A stretch of 64,000 nucleotides of DNA, from NCBI GenBank assembly GCA_015680685.1, contig MNCI01026969.1, forward strand, positions 93,292 through 157,291, read 5' to 3'. A program made the translations under genes and the position numbers. Source of the DNA: Gnetum montanum. Lineage: Eukaryota; Streptophyta; Gnetopsida; Gnetales; Gnetaceae. The notes beneath the pieces were generated by a model that was not told the DNA's origin, did not search any database, and was given only the letters and a program-made list of their open reading frames with translations. Below, one piece after another: positions 1 through 13,121 of this stretch. The first letter of the stretch is position 1. Every line of letters starts with the position of its first letter.

Positions 1-239
1 TCACATTTAAACAAAACAAAACAAAAAAAAAGTGTAGAAGAAAGTGTGAAATATTCAATAAAGATTCAGATGTATTGGCGATGGTGTAGAACAAATAATG
101 GTATAAAACGAAAAAATTTTAAAAATCAATAAGCTGTCAAATAAATAAATTGAAAAATCAAAAATGTGGAAAAAAATAGAAAAAATAAGGAGCCATATGG
201 ATGATTAGCATAGATGGCCATCTCCCCCATGACTAAGTT

Positions 240-1640
240 GGAAGAAGAAGATCTAAAAAATTGAACGTGGTTGTCCATCCATTAAGGTAGTTGTTGCACT
301 AGCTTCTCTTGGTTCTAGAAAAAGCTTCACTTCTTGAATGTTGACCGATTTATTTTTATTTGGGCTTTTAGGTTTGTATATGGTCATGGCCATAGAAGAA
401 AAGGTTTCAACAATTATATAAGGTCCTTCCCACAATGTTTGGAATTTTGTTCTCTGAGGTACATGTGTGGGGTTTTAGTAAAGAACCTTATCTCTTGGTT
501 GGAAATTCACTTTCTATATTCTTTGGTCATGTGATTACTTGTTGAATTCCTTGTGCACTTCATTCAAAGATAGGACCACTAATTTGTTTTTTTCTAGCAC
601 ATTAAGGATGATCAATATTTCTTTTTGTTCTAGACTTAGGTCAACATTTAGATCACAAGTTTTTGAGAGTGTACGGAGCTTGGATTGAATCAGGAGCATT
701 AGAAGTTTTCCATACATTAGCTTGTAGGGATAGTAGCCACTAGGAAGTTTCCATATTGAAAGGTAGGCCCATAGGACATCATTGATTTTTGTGCTCCAGT
801 CTCCTGTATTTTCTTATGGTCCTTGTTTGAATCTTTGTGATCTCCTAGTTAGTTACTTCTACTTGACCATTGGCTTGGGCATGATAGGGTGTTGTTAATT
901 TATGTTCAACTCCCAAGTGTTTCATTAGCTTTCTAAAAGTGACACCTGTGAAATGAGTTCCACTATCAAATATTAGAGCATGTGGCACCCCAAACCTATT
1001 TATAACATGTTTTACAAATCTGGCAATAGTGGATGATGTACAATCAGTGATGGTTGCTACTTATACCCATTTTATGTAGTAGTAAATTGCTATGATGATA
1101 TATGCCTTTTCATTGGACACGTGTGTGATGGAACCCATGAAGTTAATGATCATATGTCAAAGGGATCCAATGGTTAAATCCACTACTAAGGACCTTCTAT
1201 TCAAGTGGTCATCCCACCATATCATTAACAACATTCACAAGATCGGACAAATTGGTGAGCATCCCTGAATATTGTAGGGTAATAGTATCCTACCATCATG
1301 ATTTTTATAGCTATGCATCTCCTTGCATAGTGGCCTCCACAAGGCCTTTTGTGAGCATCTTGAAGAATGCACAATTATTCTTCATCAGGGATACACCAAC
1401 AAATCAAGCCATTGGTGCACACCTTGTAGAGGCGTTCATTGATTTCCATGAAGTATTTAGCTCGATGAACAAATTGGTGCTTCTTTCTAAAGTCTAGATC
1501 TTGTGGCATCTTTTGAGTGAGAAGGTAAGTGAGGATGTCATTATACCATTTTATTTTTGTGGGCACTTGGTTATTTATTACTCCTATAAAGAGGAGTTCA
1601 TCTAAAAACTAATCAAAGAGTGGGCTCTCCTCCTCTTTGT
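240..1640 (-). pseudogene. integrase of the minus-strand gypsy element
   Basis: From high to low coordinates: an HHCC zinc-binding part (complement of about 1250-1566, including YKVCTNGLICWCIPDEE and ILQDAHKRPCGGHYA); the catalytic core with INFMGSITHVSNEKAY (about 1100-1145; the first Asp of the usual W-x-x-D-F reads Asn), RFGVPHALIFDSGTHF (about 950-1000, second Asp present) and TTPYHAQANGQVEV (about 856-900, catalytic Glu present); then a C-terminal extension with WEGPYIIVETFSS (about 400). Stops occur between blocks. Family-typical order, non-functional. Confidence 0.85.
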
Positions 1641-1689
1641 TATTCCATCTTAATCGAGAAAGGTGATCAGTGACCACATTCTCAATCCT

Positions 1690-2120
1690 TTTTCGATCTA
1701 CCATCATAATATCGAATTCCTACAAAATCATGAGCAACTATATGATACGGGGGCAAATCGTTGACTTGTTCATCATGAGGGAAATGGCACTATGGTCTAT
1801 GTGGATAAAAAATTTATAGCTAAGCACATAGTGCTTGAACTTTTCAAGGGCATACACCACTGTCCTTAGTTCTTTTTCAGTTGTCGTGTAGTTTAACTAT
1901 ACTCCCATAATTCTTTGGTTGGCATAGTGGATGTAATATGGACATTTTTTTATCATCCAACTGTGTAAGCACCACTCCCAAAGCATAATTAGATGCATCC
2001 ATAATTATGTGAAATGGTATAGACTAGTCTAGTGCCCATTAAATTGGAGTTTCTATGAGTTTTTCCTTCAACTATTGGAATGCATGTTCACACTACTTAG
2101 TCTAGATGAATAGAGCATCT
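1690..2120 (-). pseudogene. RNase H domain of the minus-strand gypsy element
   Basis: The complement of about 1785-1890 reads EKELRTVVYALEKFKHYVLS followed by YKFFIHIDHSAISLMMNK. This matches the 'E-K-E-L-x-A-V-V-x-A-x-x-K-F' and 'x-x-D-H-x-A-L' blocks of the Ty3/gypsy RNase H. It sits directly between the RT and integrase remains, as expected. Stops flank it. Confidence 0.8.
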
Positions 2121-2129
2121 TTCTTCATT

Positions 2130-2930
2130 AGCTCAACCAACAGCTTTACAATATTAGAGAAATTCTCTATGAATAACTAGTAGTAGCCAATATGTCCAAG
2201 GAATGATCAGACATCTTTGACTATCTCTAGTTGGCATGTTATTCCATAGATGACCCTTATCTTTTCCAAGTCTAACTTAATCCCTTCTTGTGAAATTTAG
2301 TTTTCTAACAAAATGCCTTCTTAAACCATGAGATGAATCTTTTGCCAATTAATCTATGAATTTATTTTTACACATCTTTTTAGTACTTTCTCAAGGTAGT
2401 CCAAGGCTTGCTCAAACATAGCTCCATAGGTGGAGAAGTCATCGATGAAGACTTTCATATTACTACCGATTTGCTATTGGAAAATACTAAGGACCAGGCA
2501 TTGAAATGTTGTAAGGGAACTACATAGACTAAATGGCATCTTAAAATATGCAAAATTCCCCCAGGGACTTGTAAATGTTGTCTTGGCCTAATCTTCTAGT
2601 GCAATTTGGATTTTTTTATAGCCACTATAACCATCCAAGAAGCTATAATAGCAATGCCTAGAGATATCATCCAACACTTGGTCTAGAAATGGTAATGGAA
2701 AATGACCTTTAAATGTTTCCATATTTAATAGCCTGAAGTCGATATAGACCCATCACTTACCACCTTTCTTTGGCACAATGACAAGTGGGCTAACCCACTC
2801 ACTATCCATGATGGGATAGATGAACCCTACCTTGACGAGTTGCTCTATTTCCTTCTTGATGATATACTTCAATTTGGGATTTAGTTGCCTCTACAACTAC
2901 CTTCTTGGCTTCATGGTTAGGTCATGTAAA
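2130..2930 (-). pseudogene. reverse transcriptase of the minus-strand gypsy element
   Basis: The complement near 2750-2870 reads KKEIEQLVKVGFIYPIMDSE followed by WVSPLVIVPKKGGK, then a stop: this is the N-terminal RT block of plant Ty3/gypsy pol. The catalytic block is at about 2400-2455, MKVFIDDFSTYGAMFEQAL, containing the F-x-D-D active-site motif (IDD here). Stops and indels interrupt the frame between these blocks. The domain assignment is firm because two independent RT blocks occur at the right distance. Function is lost. Confidence 0.85.
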
Positions 2931-3299
2931 TGTGATGCTAACATATCCTTGGATTAATTCTTGTTAGCTTAGGATATGATCAAGTAAAGGTTGTTGGCCA
3001 TTTGTTAACCATCTTTAACAACTTTCTTTTTGTTCAGAAGCAAGTTTGACATTGATTATGACCAATTTACCATTGCTTAAAAATGCATATTCCATGCCAA
3101 CTAGTAGAGTTTTTAACTCTAGGGGTTCCTGACTAAAGTTATTATGGATTTCCAAATCTCCCCAAAAGGTATCATCATCATCATCATCATTAAAGAGTTG
3201 GTGATGAACTTGATCAAGTCCATCCATGCTTTCAAAATAAGCACATGTTAGGCTTTTAGTTTGTTCTATGCATAATGTACTACTATTTGAGTCAGCTAT

Positions 3300-3960
3300 C
3301 AGCCACTGGATGCCCTCCTATTTTTTGGCTACTTTGTATAGACACCTTTAACTATCTGTTTCTTGTGCACACTTATTGCATGATTTAATATATGTACTTT
3401 TGATGGACCAAAACTTTTGCATGCAATTACACCCATTATAGCTATATTTGATGCATGGAATACACTTCCTCTCTAACCTTTCAAATTCATTTTCCATGGA
3501 GATTTCCAAGGAGAGATCCCTTATGCCCATACGTGCATCAACTGTGCTTAACCAAGCCCTTCCCATAATGATGGAGAACTTACTTTTGCAATTTTCGATC
3601 TTGATCACTAGAAAATTAGCGAGATAGGACCACCCACTAACTATGCTCATAATGTCTTCCACTAATCCCAAGGGAATAATGATTGACTAGTTTGCCAATT
3701 GCAAATGGATATTACTCTTTTTGAGATGTGGTAGGTTCCAGGCTTTGTACATGTCATGAGAGATGAGATTAATATCGAAACAAAAATTAAGAAGAGCCCT
3801 ACATGGTTCATGTCTAGCAATCTGTAGGTAAATGAGTGGACTTCCTAGGTCAAATATTTTTGTCAAAATATTTCCAACCTTGATCTAATCAGAAACAACA
3901 TAAGTTAACATCACAATTTGGATCCGAGATGACATTTGGTTTGAAGGGCACATGAAGGTA
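3300..3960 (-). pseudogene. retropepsin (protease) of the minus-strand gypsy element
   Basis: The complement of 3348-3671 reads through PLGLVEDIMSIVSGW, then NFLVIKIEN and SIIMGRAWLST, the flap-side and C-terminal 'I-M-G-R-x-W-L' segment of plant gypsy retropepsins. Upstream, at about 3770-3790, the position of the catalytic D-S/T-G reads N-F-C, so the active site is lost. A stop separates the two halves near 3685. Directly comparable with the better protease at 17420-18139. Confidence 0.75.
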
Positions 3961-4029
3961 TTTGATGTAAAGGATGAGGATGTTGGAGATGTAGGGTGAC
4001 TAGTCACATTAGGTTGTGAGGGTTTAGGA

Positions 4030-6450
4030 GGACTATTGGATCAAAAAATGGGTTGTTTCCTAGATCAATTTTCTAAACCACTTGGCTAGAAAGTTAGTTG
4101 TGAATGTACAACCCTCATAGAATTTCATTATTGTGACTATGGAGGAATTTCTCCCTACATGGACAAAGTAGGAGGCAACTAAGTTGAGGGTAGAGAAATG
4201 TGTGTAGATGGATGCAAAGGATGGTATGGATATGGGTTCTCTCTCTAAGTAGATGGTGAATGTGTTTGGTGGTACTCTAGGGGGTAATAGTGATGTTGAA
4301 ATGAGGCGTGGCCTATAGAACTTCAACAAGTTGCTAAACATAGTATCCATATGGATCTAGTTGCCTATGAGGATACTTCTACCTTGGTAGTGGAATTCCC
4401 CATGATTGTGGTTGGTGCCCCTAGTTGTATTATTTATATGGTTGTGGTGGAGCTCCACTTGGGTAATAAGATTATTGTTATTGATGGCACTGTCTTGGAT
4501 TGCCTTGAGGATAAGGTAATCATCTAGGTGCTTTCCTCCATGTGAGTTAAGGATCCAATGCGTACATCCCAGACTCTTGTAATTGTGACACCATAGGGTA
4601 ACACCCCTTTGGATGTTCATATTAATAGATGTCACGGCTAGTATCATCTTCAAAGTCAATTTCCACAACTTCCTCAATGGCAAGAGCTTTTCCCTTACCT
4701 CTTTCGTAGGCACATTCAACTTCTTTCCGCCTCCTATGATCATAATCAGTAGTCTATTCTTTGGATGCTTTAGCAATTTTCATAGTAGTTTGAAAATTTT
4801 CATCCAAAGAGTCCCATAATTTATCAACCTTTACTGAAATGTCAAAAATAGATTTTTGAATAGGCAAGTTTTTCTTGTTCACCACTTCATCAACTGGTGA
4901 CTCCTCATCATAAAATCGAACTTCTTTGGTCTAGATGGAAGGGTCCCTATTATACTCTTTGACACTTTCCCTTTTTTGTAAGTCACCTTCTCCTTTTTCT
5001 ACCTATTCTATAAGCCTTTGTATCTAATGAGCTCTTAATTCAGATAGTCTCTCTTGGGCATAAACCCGAAGAGTTCTTCTAGTTTTAGCTTTGAGCCCAT
5101 CTATGATGTGGTAGAGATATTCCCTTTAAGAATAACCATGGCCAAGGCATTGATGTAAGAGTGAAAAGTATCAACCCATGGTGGCATCCAAGGGTTTGTG
5201 TGTTTCTTGTTTCCAACATTGGATTTACCTTCTCAAGTTAGAAACTATGGAGTATGTCTAGTATTTGTCATTGAATAGCTCTAACATTGTATTCCATCAG
5301 TCAATGGATTCTAGCTCCAAGGACTAGTACAAGCTTTCAAATTTTTTGATGAGTTTCCTAGGGAAAAGCTTGAGTTTCTACCAATCATTTTCAATGTTTT
5401 GTAAGGCACAAGAATTGTGGAAAGCTTGTAGATGTGTCTATAAATTAGAGTTGTATCCCCCCTTAGATCTTGGGATATTATTCATGTATAAGTGCTTGAT
5501 CTAGCTATCTCTCACATGCCTAGTTGGGATTTTTATTTCCTCTACAATGTTAAGCATGCTTTGAGTCACCAACAAATGTTCATCATCATCATTACATTGA
5601 TGATGATGATGATGGTTCCTGCCACCTCTACGTCCTTGATGGTTGTGACGATCATTGTTTTTTTGTTGATCACGTTCATCATGAATATTTCGAGGGTGGC
5701 TTTTATGAGAACCAGTAGATCAAGAGGAATGTTTGAAATCAAATGAAGAGTATGAAAAGGAAGGTGGACCACTACTACCACTATAGTGTCTACCACCACC
5801 TCTTTTTTCATTACAACCACCATCCTTAGATCCCTTGCCATTGTGATGTTTACCCAAGTCCCTACCTTGATTGTCACTTTTTCACAAACCTAGTTTATGA
5901 ATAGTGGATCATAGTTTCAAGGTCACATCCTCATTACCAATAATAGAGGGTGGAGAATTTTCATATTGAGAACCCTTAGGGGGAGGATCCATATTATCAT
6001 CTTGGTTTAGCAGGAACAAGGGATTAGTGAAATGTTTCCCCTTGGCAAGCTCATGGTGCTTCACCTAATGTCAATCTCACTTGCGTTATGTTTCAATGGG
6101 ATGGTAGTCTCAAGTGTCATGATTGTCCACAATGTATTCCTCGTAGAGATCCAAGATGTCTAACTTTTTAAGAATTTGAAGTAGCATCCTAGGCATAAAT
6201 TGATTAAGGGGTAATATGATATCGCCTTCCATGTCATGCCATCATAGTTGTTCATCTTGATGTAGGTTGAAGGTGAAGTTTGGTACATACTCATTTAGAT
6301 GAGTATATACCACTTTGCACTCATGTAGAACCAACAATTTAACATCTTCATGCATGTGGGGAGAAGACATTTTGCAACAAATAAAATTATTAGTGTGCTT
6401 AGTAGTTATATGTGATGTGAGAGTGATGTTGACCTTGATTTTGTCCAAAG
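4030..6450 (-). pseudogene. gag: gag of the minus-strand gypsy element
   Basis: Broken gag (capsid/nucleocapsid precursor). The N-terminal segment (complement of about 6242-6448) reads VVYTHLNEYVPNFTFNLHQD. The same domain is recognisable at 15140 (VVYTHHDEYIPDFTFILH) and 33360 (VVYTHPDEFVSNLTFILH), so it is a family-wide gag N-terminus. The 139-aa open stretch at 4357-4776 corresponds to the basic, His/Asn-rich nucleocapsid part. A (GAT)n-like stretch lies near 5576-5612. Multiple stops and frame changes exist. No assembly-competent product is expected. Confidence 0.7.
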
Positions 6451-6519
6451 ATATTAATAAGGTTTCCTAATCCTAGATAGCACACATTTCAACAACAAAG
6501 TCTCTGGTAACAATACTAA

Positions 6520-7377
6520 TGATGAGTCGCAAGGCACCCCTACACCCAACCATATGAATCACAAAGCATTCACATGCAATCCAGTCAAATTCTATGGACT
6601 TTATAGTTTCTGGTACATTGGTCTTCTAGGAAGTGAACCTTGTCCTAAGGTCATTCATTTTCTTCTTAATTACACTTCTGAAGCCTAATGGTATAGTTAA
6701 GAGTAATCAAGGCATATAATTTTTATTATTTTGTGTTTTATAGTTTTGATGCTTAAAAAGAGAGATAGAATAATTTAATAACTAATTTAATTTAACCAAC
6801 TAAATAATATGTAACTAATCCTAACATAGTACATGTACTAAAGCTATGTATCCATTTCTGGGTTACCAAGTGCTATGCTACTGGGTGTACCAAGCAATAA
6901 TGTTGTTGGGATTACCAAGTGAATATGTGTTACACTCAAAGTGGTTATACTTATGTACTTAACCTATTTAGCTTAATTGATTTAAGTATACTTTAGCTTA
7001 ATTTAGTTTAATCAATTAAATATTTAATAAAAATAATAAATGCATAAATAAAACATTTACGCTATCTAGAATGCTACAAGGTTTATCAAGAAGCTCATCT
7101 TCATTGTCATACACACTATCATGCTTAGGTACAACAACGTTTGAATAAGGATTTGTACACTCAATGACTCCTACGGTGGGCTCTCAGGAGAAATATTCTA
7201 ACTTTTAAATGTAAAAACTATAAGAGTTCAGCAATTACTATGAATCTAATGCTCATAAACATAGCTAGGAGCTCGCATTTATAGTTTTTGCTCTAGGGCT
7301 ACATAAATGGGGCCCTGTCAATGTAGGAAATGCTACATCAACATGGCCCCATTGATGTAGCTTACTGACATTCATCA
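6520..7377 (-). repeat. 5' LTR of the minus-strand gypsy element
   Basis: On the plus strand it begins TGATGAGTCGC at 6520 and ends ATTCATCA at 7377, giving TGATG...CATCA ends as in the other LTRs of the family. The left part, with 'acccctacacccaaccatatga', matches the complement of the LTR 3' ends at 14887, 24947 and 33151. The part near 7290-7370 carries GGGGCC/GGCCCC blocks shared with the LTRs at 32230 and 48587, so it belongs to the GATGRGGCC-type U3 class. Confidence 0.8.
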
Positions 7378-7429
7378 ACTACCATAAGTGTTTGGTCTTA
7401 TCTTACCAATTTCTTAGTCATACACATGG

Positions 7430-8050
7430 AAAAGAACAAAGGAGAATTTTCCATAATTATGGAAAGATCATGGCTTAGCACTATAGACACTAAGCTTGGA
7501 ATCAGGGAGTCATCCTTAGAGATCTTCAAGGAAGATGAAGCTAGTATTATTTAGCAATGTAAAGTTCCATGTATCACATACAGAGATAATGGGTGCAATT
7601 GTGTGTAGAAAATTTGGGCCATAAAAGAAAACACCATCATAACATGCAACGGATGTATAGAAGATGTGTATACAAAAAGTTCCTATATGTAGCAACTACT
7701 AAACAAGAAGACATCCAATGGCTAATTGTTGAAGAAAAAACAGAATCCAATATATGCATGAAACCAACGTACAAAATCACAAGTGCCCATGTTGAAGAAA
7801 TTAATAAGTTAGAATAGTTAAAAATACAACCTCCTTACATGAAAACACACCAAGAGGAAGATGTTGAATAGGGATAATTAGTTATACAAGAAAAGTATGA
7901 ACCAGAAACCTTAGAACTACACATACTACACATAATCTATGAGCATACAAAGCTAATAGTTCATATACTACAATCACACAAACACAACAATACCACCACA
8001 AGTTTTCTCTTTAGTAGAGCTTTTGCATTCAATTCAATGGGTGTGAATAG
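7430..8050 (+). pseudogene. plus-strand gypsy protease fragment
   Basis: Reads SIIMERSWLSTIDTKLGIRE then SSLEIFKEDE and, after frame changes, CITYRDNGCNC. This is colinear with the protease C-terminus and linker of the element at 17930-18120 (IIMGRAWLSTINVCLGI...CITYSDTEGDD). The catalytic Asp half is missing, being cut off where the minus-strand element's LTR ends at 7377. It therefore looks like the target into which the left element inserted. Downstream to about 8050 only short linker-like pieces remain. Confidence 0.6.
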
Positions 8051-11000
8051 TGCCCAAAAGAATGGAGTCTGGGGTTTTTATGATAAAATCCTAAAACCTA
8101 ATTCTAAGAAATCCTAGTGATTTTATAAAAGTAAATTCAAGAAAAGCTAATTCGTGCCTCTCTTATCTCACATAGTGTTTTGATAAATTCTATTAAAAAT
8201 ATAAAACTAACTTTTTATTAAAATTAATTTATAAAATCAATTAATAGAATACTATTTAACCTCCATAAAATCATTTAATAAAACAAAATACCAATTCTAC
8301 CATCAACCAAGGACATCATTTTACACATCTAAAATCATATAATCTACACATGTGATTTTACCTGTCAATCATGTCTCAAGCCACACTGCACAATGATACC
8401 TACCAAGCTCATCCACCAAGTCAATGCAATATCAACCATAAATAGATAATATTAAACATCATAAATGAGTATAGGACATGAAATATAATGTATAAATCAA
8501 TAGTATCTAAATATTCATAACCATAGAAGATCACACATACCCATAAGCATGGATAAAACATACAAATATGGAAAGAGAATACTAACTTAAGCATCAAAGT
8601 TGTATCTTATTGCTAGCAAATGAAGTTTTTCTATGCACTTCTCCTCTCTGATCAATCGATGTGATAATATCAGTATAGGTGTAGATTAATTCTTAATTAC
8701 CAATATGGTAATAATTACCTCTTTGCCATCTTGTGAATAATCTGGGATAATCAAGAAAAGATATGATATCGATAACATAATGTTATGTTCGTAGTACTAA
8801 GCATTTCTTCATCTTATATCTACCATTTTGAACTTAGAACTACCGATACCATTACTACTAATCTCATCCTATTGACCCAACATTACTCCCCATATAAGGT
8901 CATTATAGCATAAAGATAAAAAAAATGGTTGATAAGCATGAAGGATAGAGATGTGTTTTTCAAGTGGAAATTCTGATCCTCCATAATAATGAGGAAGCCA
9001 AAGAAGATGAAGAACCATTATATTTTAAAAGGATAAGAAATGAAGGGATAAATCATGGGAAAGTCTAAGAAATATGATAGCTAATAAGCCATACTTACAA
9101 AAACTATATAAAAGTTAATGTCTTGATAGATTGTAGAAACATGGAGTTTGCATGTATCTCCAATCCAACTATTGGAGGGTATCCTTCAAGAGTTTGTAGA
9201 AAGTAACAACTGGGGATTATGTGCATAGAAGATAAATATAAGACATGGTAAATGCATTTTCTCATCAAATGAAAAAAGAACATATGGAACTGTTAATACA
9301 AATGATAGAATAGTTTTCAATTATGACATATAATATGGTATTTCCATCTTATTTTTAACAAATTAAAATTTTACATGTGAAGGAATTGGATGTGAATTAT
9401 AGGGTCTGAAAATAATTGATAGAAGAATACTAAGGAAATGTTAAATTAGCATTAAAAATTATAGTTCAATACTAGAATAAAAGATTGGCAACAAATCCTT
9501 GACATCATTATGATATAATTAGGAACTTCATTATTCATAATGTAGAAGATGTTACATTTTATTTGAGTAAGAGATTTAAAAATAATGCTAGAACAATAAA
9601 AGAAAGAAAGATATGTCATGCATAGAGGCAAATGAGTATTTTGACATAGCCAAAGAAACTAAACATGAAAAACAATAACTAACAAAAAATTTGAAGTCTA
9701 CAAAAAGGTAGTAGAAGGAAAGCTAGAGATGGCTACAGAATATAAGAAGCTTTTAAAAGAAATGCCTAGTAAGCTAATACATCACATATTAAGAATAGTT
9801 TGTAGGAAACTAAAAGGAAAAAGGAATAATTAAGAGAGATTGCAAAGGATAAAGAGCAAACAATTCAAGACTTCATTGGAAAAATCATATAGATTATCGA
9901 AGGTCTCAAGATAACATACAAAGATTTTATGACTAGATGAAGGTACTACTAGAAGATTTTAAAAGAAAAGGAAAAGAAGCCATGAAACATGTAATTGAAC
10001 TACATAATGCATTTGTACATGATATATTAAAAGCCCATAGAGAGATATATGCGATGAATTTGAATACATCACAATATGAAAAAGGTTAAATGACTAAAAG
10101 ATAGTTCCATTAGTAGGATGTATTCATTGAGGTTGTGAGCTAACTAGTCATTGAGTAATAAATAATATCTAATCAAATAATTATTGAAAGGAAAGCCATT
10201 TAGTTCATCTATTATAATCCTTGATATTAAACCTAAACATCTTATTAAAAGTGTATCCCTTTTTGACAATGATGTAATCTTGGAGTTTGATTTCTCCAAC
10301 ATGTCAATTAAGTAGAGCACCTAAAGCATGTCAAACAATAATCTGTTTATGTAATAAAAATTGGGTTTGCTATTATTTCATAATTCTCATATGAACATGA
10401 TCCTTTGTAAGTGAAGGAGAGATGTGTGGTTAGTTTGATCTTGCTTATGTTTGACCAACATGAACTTCTCTTAGTTCATCACATATCAAAATCAAAACTA
10501 AGAAGATAATTATTGTAAAATCATTTTATTTATCTGCATAATATTATCCTTAATATTAAAGAAAAGTGTTGTAAAGTAAACTATGATTACATAGAACCAA
10601 TGTCAAAGATGTTGTTATGCATGTTAAAATAATTAATAAATAATTTTAAAGAAACATAATGGATACACCATTAGATACATCATTTTAAAAAAAAGTTAAG
10701 AATCATGTGTGAACTAAGAATTATAAATGAACAATCTATGTGAAAGAATGGTTACCTCATTGTCTAATAAAGATTTGCAAGCAAGAGATTATTAATTTAA
10801 ATTATACTTGAGGCATAATTATATTACTCTACAATTCTTCTAATGTATCATGTTAGCTATATGTCTTGTTGTGTACCAAGGAACAATATGAAATATCCAT
10901 AGGCGAGGAGTTCTCAATGAATAAAAGAAATTGAAGAAAATGAATAAAGAATAAATATATCAATAAGGCCAAGATTAGTCCATGGTGAAAAGGATGATTG

Positions 11001-11267
11001 AGAGAATTTTCTATGAAAGAAGACATAGTAGTAAAGAGAGAGAACTATCTGTAATAGAATATGGAGAAATGAAGAGAGAAATTACTATACATGAACAAAG
11101 ATGGAGTAGTGAAAGAATCTAGTTGAAATATCTACAGATAAACTATGGTAAATTTGAAGTTCATTAAAAATTGAAATAATTTGAACTATAAGTACATCCC
11201 AAGACATATAGATAACATGATGCTCTAGAAGAATTATAGAATAATATAAAAATGTATCAAGTATAAC

Positions 11268-11335
11268 TCAAACTAGCAACCTCTTGCCTTCAAATTCTTG
11301 TCAAATAATGAGCTAACCACTTAGGCTACCTTTAA
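11268..11335 (-). repeat. tRNA-like SINE fragment (candidate)
   Basis: The complement reads GGTAGCCTAAGTGGTTAGCT, resembling a pol III A box (TRGCnnAGYGG), followed about 40 bases later by a loose B-box-like TAGTTTGAGTT. Arrangement and spacing are like tRNA genes and SINE heads. A folded cloverleaf is not evident, so SINE-derived is preferred over a tRNA gene. Confidence 0.4.
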
Positions 11336-12021
11336 TTTATTAGACTAAGGTGAATTGACTAAAAATGACAAGTGATTATAGCATAAATTCATGACTATAG
11401 AAGAATACTAGAAAGTTTGAAAATCCTAACTAGAAGGAAATACCATCCAACTAGAGAGTTGTTGTGAACTTTGAGAGAAGAAATCATGTAAGACTATATA
11501 ATAGATATAACAATGGCAAATTTAACATATATATCAATATTTGTTCATGTACATATAGATAAAACTAAATTCATCCATAAATAATAGGTGAAATCAATAT
11601 TATATTATTGAATCTTATAAGAAAATTAAATGACAATCCTAGTAAGGATTAGTATTACACAATTATTGATATCCCTAGAAATTTGCTCAACATTCAATAA
11701 GAGATTTGACTATTTATATTTGTCTCCTCTTATGACTAGTACTGTGGTAGCCTTGTAATGAGTTACTCTTATAGTTGGTCACATCTATTCTACTATGTAA
11801 ATAGGTGTTCTGGTACTAGCTCAAGTTTCCTTGTTAAAAATATTTGAAATGTTTATAATATTTTAGATAATATTTTTATAATTGTAATTATACATATATT
11901 ATTTTTATTAAAAAGTATTAATTACATCATCATCATGAGTTCTCTTTCACCGTTTACCTCTATGAAGAGTTAGATTCTTATTTATTTGCAATTTCTTTAT
12001 ATCATTTTCAAGCAATTTTTC

Positions 12022-12067
12022 TTGTGTGTGTGTGTATGTGTGTGTGTGTGTGTGTGTTTTTTTTTTG
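12022..12067 (+). repeat. (TG)n microsatellite followed by T run
   Basis: An almost pure TG repeat at 12022-12056 with one A interruption, followed directly by about 13 T. No coding potential; probably length-polymorphic. Confidence 0.95.
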
Positions 12068-12278
12068 TCTTCCTTCTAGTGGCTTCTTAAAATAATGATG
12101 TAGCAACCTTTTCTAATAAGTTCATTATTTGATTGTTTTTGCACATGTGTAAACTATTTAAGACATTGTTCCTATAGCTTATCTACAATAGAAACTATTT
12201 CAAGTCATTCTCTAATGGCTATATGATGCAATTTATCTTTTCTTGTATCATTCAACATCCATCTAAGCATTGAGCATG

Positions 12279-12432
12279 GGTCATTGGCCAATTGGTTAGC
12301 TTGCACAACTTTGCACTTATAGATATTGGGTTCAAAAAGTAGTACCAATACCCCCTTTGCACTCGTCATGTAATTGCTATGTTGCTAGCCTAGGGGCATG
12401 TCCTAGGTAGACCTAACCTTTTCTTCAAAAAA
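12279..12432 (+). repeat. tRNA-derived SINE (candidate)
   Basis: TGGCCAATTGGTTAGC at about 12290 fits a pol III A box and TTGGGTTCAAAAAG at about 12328 fits a B box, about 40 bases apart. The unit continues about 90 bases with 'ctagcctaggggcatgtcct' and ends near an A-rich stretch (cttcaaaaaa at 12423-12432), as SINEs do. No target duplication could be confirmed by eye. Confidence 0.5.
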
Positions 12433-13121
12433 CCATTCATGTAAGCATTTAAATTTCTACTACACTAATTTTTTGTTTATGCATCCTTTTATGCAACCCA
12501 ATATTTGGCACCATATAAGATAGTAGAATTGATTATTATCTAAAAAAATTTTCCCTTTAGTTTTATTGAAATTCTGCTATCGCATAAAATACCATCAACC
12601 TATCTTCATTTTGACAATCTTGCCTCAATCTTATTTCTTATATCTTTATCAATTTCTCTATCTTATTGAAGCATTGACCTTGGGTAGGAGAACTAGTTGC
12701 ACTGATGGACTTCTTGGCCTTGAATTATTACTTCTATTTTACCATGGTTTATTCTTTTTCTAGAATTGCATTCCACATATTATGTCTAAATTGTTATGCC
12801 TTTATTTCTTCTAAAATATTTTAATAAAAATAGCATTTAATTACATCGTATAATTAATATTTTGATTCCCGATAGATATAAAGAAAATGAATGAAATCCA
12901 TCAAAATGCATAAGGGTATTTTTATAAACATTATAAAAGCATTTAATTTTAGTATATTAATAACTAGCAATTTAAACTCATTGATAAATTAATGTATGAA
13001 AGTAAAATAGCATTAGTAATACTAAACATTAAAATTTATAAGATTAAAATTACATCAATGTATACTATCTAGTTTGTCTTTTTTTTATCACATGATATTT
13101 AAGCATATTAGATTAACTACA

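Larger units (their letters stand above)
1..7377 (-). mobile_element. Ty3/gypsy (Athila/Tat-like) retrotransposon, 5' part, degenerate
   Basis: Read on the minus strand this is an LTR retrotransposon in the order 5' LTR, gag, protease, reverse transcriptase, RNase H, integrase, which is the Ty3/gypsy order. The 5' LTR occupies 6520-7377 and the integrase end lies at about 250, so the 3' internal region and 3' LTR are outside the window. Every domain carries stops or frameshifts, so it is not autonomous now. Just inside the LTR (left of 6520) the complement reads ATTAGTATTGTTACCAGAGA, a decayed form of the tRNA-Asp-type primer site seen better at 14889. Its right edge meets a plus-strand protease fragment of a related element, suggesting insertion into an older relative. 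Confidence 0.85.

Noticed and set aside
3174-3227. Asp-rich ORF (NDDDDDDTFW) as a real protein
   Set aside because: It is a (CAT)n microsatellite inside the minus-strand gypsy protease/linker region; no wider coding support.
5492-5877. Met/Val/Ile-rich ORFs as membrane proteins
   Set aside because: They are wrong-frame or wrong-strand readings of the (GAT)n-rich gag linker of the minus-strand element.
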